DNA of 64,000 nucleotides from Xestospongia muta (lineage: Eukaryota > Porifera > Demospongiae > Haplosclerida > Petrosiidae): contig OY848917.1 in the NCBI GenBank assembly GCA_963693285.1, forward strand, positions 16,973,245 to 17,037,244, given 5' to 3'. The notes under the pieces are model-generated. The model searched no databases. It was given only the letters and a program-made list of their open reading frames with translations, and was not told where the DNA came from. Numbering within the stretch: position 1 is the first letter of the stretch; each line of letters opens with the position of its first letter. The translations under genes were made by a program, and so were the position numbers. Shown here one piece after another: positions 50,649-62,798 of this stretch.

Positions 50649-53600
50649 GCACAGTTCTTACCTTTGCAGCATCAAATTCTTCACCATGTGTGTTCAAGAG
50701 TTTTAGTGCTTGTTTAATAAGAGGTGGTTTTGAACTAAAATAATATTATGTTAGTTAATAAAGGGTTAACTAACTTACCCGTCAGATGGTCTAAGATAGA
50801 CAGTTAATAATGTCTGGTATACTCGTTGACGATCTTGTCTGCTACGACCCTATCATAATTAATGTTATATTATATCATATTCTATAACAAACTTATAACA
50901 TGTATTATATTATTGAATGTTGTTTGTATATATATTAGCTTACCTTTGTATATATAGAACAATATCGTTCAGCACCTTCATAATCCTGTAAATGATGAGC
51001 TAATATACTAAGAGCTTTTTCATGTTCATCCATCTGTATAAATTATAAAGACATATAATAACTACATAATAACTACTGTTATGTACATGTACAAATATAC
51101 TCTCTCATGATAACATTATAATAAATGTGTTAGTATATACATGTACATGTACATTTACATGTATAGTTTTAAGATTTTTATGATTAAAGAAATGATATGT
51201 GAGGTGTCTATCAAGTTTTACCACTGATATATGCTACAATACATTGACTTACTCTGCCATAAAGAATAGCACATTCTTTGTATAAGTCAGTGTCTTGAAC
51301 TCTGTTTAATAAAAAGGAGGCACGATAACTAGATGATTCTTCAAGAAAACTCTGTAGTTTTGCCCTGTTAAATAATAAATATGATAATTAGTAATGTTAG
51401 ACTGATTTTAAAATGTTAATATTATTAAGTGTCATGTAAAATGGATCAACAATATTTATATATGTACCTGGCCTCTTTTAAGTGTTTGGTATTCTTCTCT
51501 TCTTTCAACTTTAATACTTTTTCTAAATACAACATACCAAGACGAGTATGAAAGACCTCATCCTAGACAACACAACAACAAACAGTATACCTGTAATATT
51601 ATTAATACATACATTATCAATATAATAGACTTATTAAATGATATATTACTATTAATAATACACTATTACCTTCAATTCTAGTTCATGTATTAAGTGTTCT
51701 AAGTAGAGTAGACTAGCTTGAACATATGGTGATAATTTTTCAAGTACTACAGAATGTTCTAGTTGTACACGTCCTTTGTCTTTACCAAGTCTGTCAATAA
51801 ATATTTTAACTCCTTTTAGTTCATCATGATCTAGTACCCATTTAGAATACTTCAGTAGTAAATCATTATCAATAAACCTGGAATATAAAGATAATATAAT
51901 ATTATATTGTAGTAATATTGCTGACATCAGCAATATTAAATAATCATTATAGAAACTACAAATGTTCTACACTATAGAACTGTCAGTTAGATGTACAATA
52001 TATCATATAACTATATATATATATATATTAACCCTACTATTAACTGTATCTATTATATATAGTAATTAATTATATATTTGGTGATTTTAAGTAGTTCAAT
52101 ATAGTATCTTATAATATCAGCAATTTTCAAAGACACACCCAATTCAATGTAATTTCATGTTTGATATTAGAATTTTATCACATATTAAAATTACCAATAA
52201 TCAGGATAGTCACTAAAATCACTAAATTAGATGCTCAATTAACAGTAGAAGTAGAATGTGTCATGTGACTATAATTAATAGTAATATTAAACTATAGAAC
52301 AAATCATGTGACAACAGTTATTAGTAGGATTAAACTGCATAACAAGTCATGTGACTACAATCTCAACTCACGATGTTAAAAACTTGACAATGTGATCAAG
52401 TCCAGGAAATTGATTATCAGATAATTTTCCATCATATATTCTAGTCCATATTTGTAGTGCAGTATCCACATTACCATTATAATAATATAGTAAACCCAGA
52501 GCAAAATAACACTAGAGAAATAGTATATTATCATAAAATAATAATATCATTTGGTGATATATAAATGTACGTGTGTCTGGATATACAAATGTATCCATAC
52601 TTTATTAGTTGTTAATAATAGCTTTAAAACAACTGATAGAGATAAGTATGATAATTATGATATATTCTTTAATAACTTATTATAATACCAAGCTATGCAG
52701 TTACTAGACAATAACAAATTATACAGGTGCTTTTCTAACTATCCAGTCTTGTATAGAGTTTATAATTAACTATAACAAAAAGTACCTGATTCTTCTCAAA
52801 TGCAACTTGAGCATCTTCAAAGTTGAGATAGAGTTCATGATGTTCAATATAATTTATAAGAGATGATGGATTGTCTTCAGCTAATAACTTCACTAGAACA
52901 GTGTCCACCTCCTACACATATACATATATAGAGATACATTTATCTAGTTATTTAGCAATTTAAAAATAGTTTACAGTTTTCTGTATCAGTGGTTATAAAC
53001 TATATATACAAAATACCAGACACAACTGAATAGTACAATATATTGACAAAATATAATAGTGCTTAGTGGGTTAAAATTTATGAGTAAAATTACTATATTT
53101 TAACCCTCATTATTACTCTACAGTTATCAACTCAATAAAATATAGAACTATACCTCTTTTCTTCCCAAAGCAACAGCTGTAGTTCGTATTTCTTTCTAAG
53201 TTGTGTAAATATGAAGTGTAAATATAAAATATATAAAGTACTCACTAAATATCTGATTAAAAACTTTTTAGCTTCTTTCATGTTAATCTTTCCATCATTA
53301 GCTGTAATAATAGAAATAACAACATCACATGGATAAAACAACTTTGTTAATTATTATGTAGTCTGTGGTCATATAACATTAACTAAGAGCACTACAATCA
53401 CTACATATACTAAAGATAGAGACTGAGATAATACAAGTAGTAGTAAGTGTAGGAGGCTATTGTTAGTACAAACCTCTTAGATAACTAGAAATAAAGTCTA
53501 GAACATTCAATGATGTTAGATCTTCTATTTTTAATTTATAATTCAAAGACTAAGTCTTTTTATTCTTTATATCTTTTATCTGTACATGCTTGAGCCTGTC

Positions 53601-56600
53601 TCTACATGTCATCTCATTCATAAGAACTCTTTCATTTTTAATAGTCTTTTAGACCTACAATCGTTTAATGGTCCGACATGTTTTCTAGATTGTTCATCAC
53701 AACAGTAAACATTCCTGTGATTATGTGTTCTTAAAAGTAATTAATTACATGTTTAAGTTATAAATATATAAATATTTCCCATGAGGTCGGTCTAAGAGTG
53801 TACTTCAGCTCCTAATATCATTGTGCTAACAATGTTCAGCAATTATTTCTATTATTTCTATTATATAGTCTTATTGTCTGGAACATAAAACATGATAGAT
53901 AGTCCTACAATTGTGTTTTTAGAAATATTGTATAATAAATTAAAACTATATACTTTAACTAACAATACATATGGTGACACATATGCTTTAACAATAGTCA
54001 TAACTGATTAGAGTTTAAAGCCTCTTCTAGGCTATTACTAAATTTGTTCCTCTCCATTCAAAGCTCACTGCTATCTCTTTCATTTTTAAATACACTAATA
54101 TTTTATTATCATAAAAGCATTCACAAAATAATCATAAGAGGTTTCTTTATAATTATAGTCTTATTAAACTTACCAAGGTCTTCAGCAGAATCCATTTCAA
54201 TTTGTTGATGATATGTTGATGATGTTGGTAAAAGACCTTCAAATTTGGAGATAATCTGTGAAAGTAAACATTGTAACAGTATATCCATTATAACTGTCAT
54301 TATTCTATTATAATTATGATAATAAGTTGGTAAGTAAGTAATTTCCATAAACATATTAACACACTTAATAAAACATCTACAAGTACATCACATATCATAC
54401 AATTACCTCTCTAGGATCTGTATTTCCTTCTAACAGTAGAGTTTCAGCTTTTGAAAATTGTCCTTGACTAAAATATAGGAATGCAGCCTGTTGTTTTACA
54501 CTACCAATATACTAAAATATAACAAGAGAAACAAAGTTAATTACAACTTTAATCAATCAATTGATTGTTAATGTATACTTTGACCTTTACAATTGTATAT
54601 GAATCTTCTTATCTCATATGATATCAAATACTCTATTAATAATTTCTGTTCAGTAGTATAATTACTATTTAGTTATTCATAAGCAAAGTATTATCAAAAG
54701 AGGATGTATAAACTCATATATTATAAACCCATCAAAGTCAATTACAATGTCAAGGAGTTTATATAATGTATTTATATACCATTGTGTCTTATATTGTATA
54801 GTTTGTACATTTGATGTGTACCTCATCAGCTTTGTCAGGATTTTTACTTTCCTCAACAGCTGCAATAGTTTCAGCTAACAAGATGGCTTCTTCAACTTGT
54901 TGCTGCTCAAACAAACGAGTTACCTATAAGAGAAAATACATCTATCAGTTATCACACTAGGAATACCGTATATTGGGAAACTTTCACGTCGGGTTATTTT
55001 TGCAAATTGGTGAAACTGTGGTTTTTTGCAAATATAAATTTTGAGAATTATACCATTTTCCCACCCACTTGCAATTATTACTGTTTGACCACACCCTAAA
55101 CACGTTTTCTCACACCTGGACTGACAATGGAAGAGACGTTCGAAATGGACTCCTGTATCAGAGGATACCATGTTTATAAAGAGGTATGGACATCCAATGG
55201 AGAAGAAATCATTTTTTACTAACTATTTGCCAAATGGTCACCCACAATCAAATTTTTTGCTTGACCATTTGCCACGCTCATAATTGTAAGAAATTGGCGA
55301 GGGAAATTTTTACAAAGGAGATAAATTTGTGAAATTTGCAAAAATTTTGCAACATAAATGTTTCCCAATATACAGTAATGCCCATTAATTGAGAGATCTA
55401 GTTGAATCACTCATACATATTGTATCTATAAGTCTCCAATTGCTTAGTACATGTGACAATAAATATTTCAAACAGTACTGGTCTCTATACTTATTTGTCT
55501 TGTATTAAACTGACCTGTTCTTTTAATGGTACTAGTGCTAGAAGATATACTGATGTGTTCACTGCAGCATATACTTTACCATGAAACTGACCCAAACACT
55601 TGCCACTCTAAAGAAAAGAATATTTAGTGAAACCAATAAAAATATTTTCTATAAAAAAAAGATCTACAATGAATGAAACTAATTTTTCTGTTCATATCCA
55701 TTTCTTTTCTGTTAATGTTAAATATTCAAATAAATAGCTTCATAAGAATAAAACATTGCTGAAATCACTACTAGTTTGTGTTTGAAAAACAAAACCTACA
55801 AATACTATACTATACTTTGTAGTTGAGTGTGTTATTTCTATAAATACTTATTGAGTTATCATGAACAATAAATCAGAGGCAGTGGAGGCAAAAAGAAAAA
55901 CAAATCTAACATTTGATCAGTTGTGTCTGTGATACTTAGAAACCTTATCTTAACCTATAACTAAGTTATTTACCATAGATAGAAATAATGCAAAGAATTG
56001 AAGAAAAGTTTTGAGTAAAATATTCATTACTTTCTACCATTACATTTCAATGGACAATCCAGGCCATCCCTACATAGACCTACTACTACATATTAGATAC
56101 TAACATATCATACATACACATATTATACTAATATGTCTGTACCGAGAAAGTAATGTCTTGTTTACATTGTTGATCCATTAAACTAAACACATGAAGTGAA
56201 TTAGTGTCCTTTGACCACGTCACAACATAGGGAAATTGATAACCAGCTGCATGTGGTCGTCTCTGACGCCACTCTATAGGTGGACGCTACATGGAAATAT
56301 AACAGCATATAACTCTAATATATAATATTGTATATAACAGCATAACTCTAATATATAATATTGTATATAACAGCATATAACTCTAATATATAATATTGTA
56401 TATAACAGTATATAACTCTAATATATAATATTGTATATTACAGCATATAACTCTAATATATAATATTGTATATTACAGCATATAACTCTAATATATAATA
56501 TTGTATATAACAGTATATAACTCTAATATATAATATTGTATATTACAGCATATAACTCTAATATATAATATTGTATATAACAGTATATAACTCTAATATA

Positions 56601-59600
56601 TAATATTGTATATAACAGTATATAACTCTAATATATATAATATTGTATATATACTTAACATCAAATGATACAGTCATATATTAATGTAAACTTTGACCTT
56701 TGTTTTTTTGTCATAAGTTTGAATTTCTAATTATAAGGTACCAAATCACTTCAATAATACTTCAAATTAATGTAGACTAAGTCTGTTATCAATATATTTG
56801 ATGATTCCATAGTTAGTTGTATTACTCATAAACAAAGTATTGTCATAAAGGTACATATAAATAATGTATATATTAAAAATATGATGAAGCCATTAAAGTG
56901 ATATACAAGGTCAAAGTAAACACATAACTAGACATTATTAACTCTACTATAATCTTACATTTGATGTTCCTTCACTAGAAACAATGACACCAATATCTCC
57001 AGTATTGATAAGAAACTCATCCTAAATGAGATAGACAATAATAACAATACATTGTATACAACAATACAAATAAGATGATTTTAAAATTATTTGTTATATT
57101 TTGTGGTTTCATTACATACAAGTACATGTACATTGAGATACATACACAATATATTTCATTATTACCTTGGCTGTTCTCTTAACCAGTGGACTTATTCCTA
57201 TCTCATATGGAGGTAACTCTATCATCTACATTATAAAATATTATAATTCATATACTAGTTAATATACCTAAGTATCAGTTATATGGATTGTTAAATGTTA
57301 TAAATTAATTGTAAAGACTTACATTTCCACTGTCTGCTAAGTTGATAAGCAAATAACGACCAGCATCAAAATGTTGACTAGATATAGCAACACACACACT
57401 ATTACCATCTCTTGCCTATAAAATATATTATAAATATTATATTATATGTACAATGTACAATATAACATGTACAATATAATGTGTGTATTGAAGTATACTG
57501 TATGGTTAGTAAATTTGTATGCAACAATTGAAAGTAAAGAATGAAATATAACCACATTCTTTAAATTCACTGCTCAACTCCGTATATATAAAACCACACC
57601 CACAATAATTGATATTATTATGTTTCAAAATTGGCCTACCCACCTATAAAATCCACAAACGTTTATATCAATAAAAATTACCAAGCATAAAGTTATTATA
57701 GTACATGTTGTAATTGTTGTTACCATAGCTACTGGTTGATCAGGTAAGGGTATATCACGACCAGCTACAAATCTATCTCCATTGTTATATGTATACATCA
57801 GTAAACTCTTTCTTCTTTGTTGTGCTACAATGATCTACAGAGTAAAGGACAACTTATATTATTATATAAGTGTAGTTATTGTTAGCATTTTAAAGTTAGT
57901 AATCTAAGAGACTATGATCTCTCTTAAGAAAACTATACTTGTAGAGTGGAAAAATTTGATGAGCACTTGTGGCTATACTGTTGTTATACAATCATTTAGC
58001 TAAGGATGTTTGCTAAATTCAATAAACATTTTCTGTTCAACAAATGTGGTTTTCTCAAGAAGATCATTGTTCTTTAACTAAACACTCAACCATTGGTATA
58101 TAAATTACATAGCTACATTGACCTTAGTGTAACACCTCATCAGATCATGTACCAATATACAAGAAATGATGGAATACATAATGTTGTAGACATACCTCAC
58201 ATGATGATGAGTGTGGTGATCTCCCTTCATCAATACAATAACATACAACCTATTGTTATATCAGATAAAATAACAAGTACATAAAAATATAATAGATTGA
58301 CTTACTTTTGTTATACGATCACGAGTATCAATAATCTAATAAGAGGAGAACAAAAGGTTAAAAATACAGTTGTACCATCATCATTATTATTAATGCTATT
58401 AAGTTAACATATGATCAATTTTACCTTTTAAACTCATTAAATATTAATTGAACAATATAACATATATAAATACATTATTGACAAACACTCATATTTACCT
58501 CTAATCGTTGCATGTCCAGTACATAAATAGTCCCTATATATAAAAATAATAGATATTAATATAACTGATTGATAATTATAATAATTAAAGAGAGAGAGGT
58601 GTGGCTAATAAACAAGTATTGTTTTCTAAATATGAAATATTTGAATACTGTTATTGATATCTGGATCTAATGTGTATTACTGAACTTATAGGTACAGTTC
58701 AATGTGTTCAATGACAGATCTAATGTGTATTACTGAACTTATAGGTACAGTTCAGTGTGTTCAATGACAGATCTGATATGTATTATTGAACTTATAGGTA
58801 CAGTTCAGTGTGTTCAATGACAGATCTGATGTGTATTACTGAACTTATAGGTACAGTTCAGTGTGTTCAATGACAGATCTGATGTGTATTACTGAACTTA
58901 TAGGTACAGTTCAATGTGTTCACTGAATACACTAACACTCCATTAAAAAATAAATACATTATAACAAACAAAACAAATAAAACTTACCATCTAATTGTGC
59001 CAATAGTCTGTTCATACTAGGTATCAATGTTAGTTGTTGTAATGTCTTACGCTGTAACAAAGTTATATAATATATCATAGTATAATCTATTAATAAACAG
59101 TATAAATAGTAGATACTCTAATAAGACAAGGGAAGAAATTATGCTTCCATTAACTGCCATATATTTAGTTTTTAGAGATACAATATCTCTATTTTCTGTC
59201 TAGTAGACAATGTCCTATATCCTAATAATATTATATTAATGATAATTAACATCTAGCAAAGAAGGATGGGTGTGTTCAAATTATTACATGTGGGCTCACA
59301 AAGATGACAATTAATACTTATTAATTTGAATGCATTTTTGTTCTTATTTCAACTAAAGTAGGATGTACTCACTATAGCAAGTTATAAATATAAATAAACT
59401 TTGATAGTAAAGTACACACCTAATATTTACACTACTTTATATACAGTGTCTGTTATTTAGAGGTTCCACAATACACATACATATATTGTACACACATTAC
59501 TACATACTGGTATAAGTAGTAGTAGACAATAGCTATACTTACCCGATCTGCATCTAGCTGTTTACGTACTCTTAATTTAGACTGATAAATTGTCTTGCCA

Positions 59601-60569
59601 AGGGGAGACTTACCATCTACCAAACTATAATACAAGATGGATCTATAAAGAAGAAAATAAAAATATAAGAAAAATAAACTATATTTATAGACAGAGTCAG
59701 GTATTATTGCTACACTGTCTTAAAAACATACCAATGAGATATGTAATAGGTTTTAATTTAGCAAGTTTTCTAAAACTCTGATATATCTCCCAACCTTAGT
59801 GCCACACCCATAATCATTATTATCATAATTTAACTTTATTGTTTCCCATATTATCTCACTATAATGATAGTTATTATCAATACAAACTAATATAAACCTA
59901 ACAATATTGTATTAATAATGATCAAATAACTCACGCATCACTAGTTCCAATGTATAGAGTTTTCTCCCATGCACAAAGACACTCAACCTAAGAAAGGATT
60001 ATAAAATTGACTTAATAATTTAAGAACTACTTATAATTAGAATATTGTGTCTGAGAGGTCCAACAGGTGGCAGAATTGTGTATGACATTTCTCTGTAATT
60101 TACTGACCTCTATCACATCAACATATTTATAAGTCCAGTATGTGGACATAAACAATGATTTCAGACAGATATTTATGATTTCAATTCTGAGTATACATGA
60201 TTTAAACATTATGTCAGACCTCACACTTTGTACACAAACAGAACAGGGGCATTCCAGTTGGGTACAAGACAAAGGTCAGAGATGTACAAGGAGGTGTGGT
60301 CTAGAGTGTGATTTAGAAATTCCCTTTTCCTTACATATTTCAGATTAAAGCAATCACCCTCAATTACATAATGCTATTATTATCATCACCTCAATATGTG
60401 TATACCAACCATCTTTGTACACAACAATGTTATTAGGTTAGCTAAGATTTGCCAGTTTATAACTGTGATGAATACAAGCTCTACAACATACCTGTTTGTC
60501 TGGTGGTAGTTGCTCTACGACAGACACCAAATCGAAGGCAGAAACAAGGGTACCTCGTCTTGAAGACAT
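49529..60569 (-). CDS. TGFBRAP1: TGFBRAP1/Vps3-like CORVET subunit, 28 exons, 851 aa
   Basis: Exons from the start: 60492-60569, 59935-59987, 59543-59642, 58988-59051, 58499-58533, 58306-58335, 57724-57834, 57323-57415, 57166-57225, 56959-57021, 56143-56286, 55515-55607, 54822-54923, 54407-54511, 54174-54255, 53246-53301, 53154-53195, 52786-52911, 52372-52511, 51670-51877, 51468-51562, 51253-51364, 50944-51033, 50779-50849, 50662-50734, 50191-50325, 49852-49907, 49529-49667. The frame is unbroken; the length is close to human TGFBRAP1 (about 860). Order: N-terminal CNH-type region (ECLCAWEKTLYIGTSD), Vps39_1-like middle (CYFALGLLYYYNGN; LLYLEHLIHELEL), helical repeats (DEHEKALSILAHHLQDYEGA), and a C-terminal Vps39_2 zinc module (CPVCQLPFTEA, FVRYPNG, THLKC). 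In other animals this protein is the Vps3-type subunit of the CORVET tether acting with Rab5 on early endosomes, and also binds TGF-beta receptors. VPS39 is the nearest alternative, but the start and C-terminus fit TGFBRAP1 better. Confidence 0.93.
50612..50650. repeat. CA microsatellite
   Basis: About 17 CA units then CGCGCA, in intron 25 of TGFBRAP1, beside the exon 25 donor. Confidence 0.95.
54964..55377. mobile_element. 414-bp TA-flanked MITE (same insertion as 1170-1583)
   Basis: Same length and position in intron 12 as in the duplicate; the right inverted end has one change (ATACAGTA instead of ATACGGTA). Confidence 0.8.
56292..56645. repeat. About 36-bp AT-rich tandem repeat, about ten units
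   Basis: Intron 10 of TGFBRAP1; longer than the matching array at 2496-2745. Confidence 0.9.
58667..58925. repeat. 53-bp tandem repeat, five units
   Basis: Intron 4 of TGFBRAP1; matches the six-unit array at 4731-5048. Confidence 0.92.
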
Positions 60570-60795
60570 GATGATAAGCGTACTGGGAGGGCTCACACCA
60601 CGCCCATTTGTTTCCCTCTAGGGGCGTGACCCTAAGTACATATTTTTAGGTTATTCATAAATTTAAGCCAACGAAACAAAGAAGCTATTATCTTCCTGTA
60701 AGTAGTTTTCAGCTCTAGTACGTCAATACGAAGGAGCATCCTTAACAAGAGAAGTGATTTTTCTACTGCAACAAGCCCAAGAAAGAATTTAAACT
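60570..60795. promoter_or_regulatory. Divergent promoter between TGFBRAP1 and the PDZ gene
   Basis: The two start codons face away from each other 226 bp apart. The TGFBRAP1-proximal part has two inverted GC-box/KLF-like motifs, CACGCCC (60599-60605) and GGGGCGTG (60621-60628), in otherwise AT-rich DNA. A CRE-like TACGTCA lies at about 60719. The GC-box-like motifs are both altered in the duplicated pseudogene copy near 9170-9200. Function is inferred from layout. Confidence 0.65.
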
Positions 60796-62332
60796 ATGGC
60801 TTCAGGTGGAGCTGGAAAAGGGGGAGGGGCTGCTGTTAAAGGATTGCGTCTTTTAACATTGACTCGACACCATGAAGGCTTTGGATTTCATATGTATACG
60901 AATAGAGAAAGAGACGGTCAGTATGTCAAATCTGTAGCTCCGAACAGTCCAGCAGATTTGTCGGGTATGCTTCCTGGCGATCACGTATTGTCAGTTGATG
61001 GTCACAGTGTCGTTGGAGAAACACATCATCAGGTTAGTCAGCCAGTCAGTCATTCAATTTGTCAGTTAGTATTATCAATAGCTAGTATAGAATATACTGC
61101 AAGCCTTAAGAATGTACTTATAATGGAGAAACATTTGTGTGAACAAACTTTATGTCCCCAGAAATGTTGAACATAAACTTAAGAATATTTTTCTCTATGT
61201 AAAATATGTTGTCCCATTTGTCTTACTAAATCATGTTAATAGCTCTTTATTTAAACCCTTTAAAATAAAATTTACTATGACTTTGTGATTGTATTTACTG
61301 AATCCTGTCAGTTTGCAGACCTTATATTAAATCATAAGAAGACTTATTATAAAGACACTATATTACAGTAACACTCAACGAAAACAGTATGAACTAACTA
61401 TAGTCTGTAGACTATACTTAGTTCATACTGTTTTCATTGAGTGTTGTTGTAATACAGTGTCTTTATAATAAGTCTTCTTATGATTTAATATGAGACACAA
61501 AGTTATTTATATCTTCTTTTACTACATGGATTTCTTTTCTGTAGATAAAATATCTGTTTGGTTTTAGCGTTTTATTTTACTTTATTATACTCCTCGTTTT
61601 TTCTAGGTAGTAGAAAGGATTCGTCAAGGTGGTGCTGAGAAGGAGATTCTTGTCATCGATATGATGACTGAAGATGAAATGAAAAGTAGAGGTGAAGAAA
61701 TTAATCCAGATGATGCAATTGTAATGATCCCTCGTGTTCTACCACCTGAACCACCACCAGCACCTGTAAGTGTATTAGTTTATTTAAGGTCATGTGACTT
61801 TAATATAATAACATCATAACCTGCTGGTAATGTTAGTAGTAGTATAATGTGATATAATGATCTGTCATTTGTTATTTGATTTTAATAATATTCATATCTC
61901 AGTTACTAATATTTATAAGCATTATGTGCTTATCTCTAAAAAAATGGATCTCAATTCATGAATATACTTATTATAATAGTGGATGGCAATATTGCATATT
62001 ATATAGTGAGCTTCAAAGTAACTTATTCATGATGACTTGATTTATCAACCACTCTTAATTGTTATTTATATACTTATTATAATAGTGGATGGCAATATTG
62101 CATATTATATAGTGGGCTTCAAAGTAACTTATTCATGATGACTTCATTTATCAACCACGCTTAATTCTTATTTCTCTTTCATTTAAAGGTTGAAATCCCC
62201 ATACCACAAGGAAATGCTCCTGATCTTGATCTTACAAGTATGGATGCCGCCAGAAGAAAAGGTAGACGTGCTAAAGAGATGGTGAAATCACGAGGATGGA
62301 AGGAATCTGTAGAAGCTTACAATCAGCTTTAG
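60796..62332 (+). CDS. PDZ-domain protein, 3 exons, 179 aa
   Basis: Exons 60796-61032, 61607-61765 and 62189-62332 join in phase 0 throughout. Residues 17-105 form a PDZ domain: carboxylate-binding loop GFGFHMYTN, then GQYVKSVAPNSPADLSGMLPGDHVLSVDG, the helix HHQVVERIRQGG and the last strand EILVID. The GFGF loop and the layout resemble NHERF-type class I PDZ domains. A proline-rich segment (LPPEPPPAP) and a basic C-terminus (AARRKGRRAKEMVKSRGW) follow. There is one PDZ only, with no transmembrane segment or other domain. It is probably a small cytoplasmic adaptor binding C-terminal peptide tails. The start is the first ATG in a Gly-rich leader, next to the divergent promoter. Not clearly orthologous to a named gene; a one-PDZ NHERF relative is the best description. 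Confidence 0.9.
61323..61491. mobile_element. 169-bp near-perfect palindrome (MITE) in PDZ intron 1
   Basis: Left arm atattaaatcataagaagac through aaaacagtatgaacta pairs with the right arm tagttcatactgttttcatt through gatttaatat; arms are about 75 bp with few mismatches and a loop of about 20 bp around tagtctgtagact. Confidence 0.9.
61962..62173 (+). repeat. 106-bp direct tandem duplication
   Basis: Two copies of tacttattataatagtggat through atttatcaaccac, differing at few positions, in intron 2 of the PDZ gene. Confidence 0.93.
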
Positions 62333-62502
62333 AACTAGCAATATATTATATTATCCATATTATGAACCTATTAACTTTCACATACACATGTACATTATAT
62401 TATGGTACTACATACTGAGTATAAAACCTTTCCTGTCTTCTAATTTATTATAATATTAATTTTTGTTCCCAATGTTGTTATAATAATACACTTCATTACT
62501 TC

Positions 62503-62508
62503 AATAAA
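62503..62508 (+). terminator. Polyadenylation signal AATAAA for the PDZ gene
   Basis: AATAAA about 170 bp after the stop codon, the first such hexamer downstream. Cleavage site not determined. Confidence 0.6.
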
Positions 62509-62798
62509 AAGACCTATTTTAGTTTGATACAAACAGATTGACAAGCAAATTTAAGTTTGATAATCAAACAAAAATAATCAATGCCTTTTAAATTCACATT
62601 TTATCTGTAGTATATTATACAAAAATAATGAAGTACTAGCCATTTGTTTTCAAAAACATACAAATTATTCTTAGTAAATTATTTAAAAAATTTAACACAA
62701 CATCAGCTAGTATATTGTATTGTATATTACCAATAATAATACAGTGATAAAGTAAAATCTCTTAGAGAAATAGTCATTTCAACTATAAGAAGAGAAAA

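Larger units (their letters stand above)
53782..60650. repeat. Segmental duplication, copy 2 (functional)
   Basis: Partner of 1-9225. It holds exons 1-15 of the intact TGFBRAP1 gene plus about 80 bp of promoter. It carries a small insertion absent from copy 1, at about 59680-59850 in intron 2. Confidence 0.95.

Noticed and set aside
54121..54354. Stand-alone small gene
   Set aside because: The central part is exon 15 of TGFBRAP1; the rest is intron read-through.
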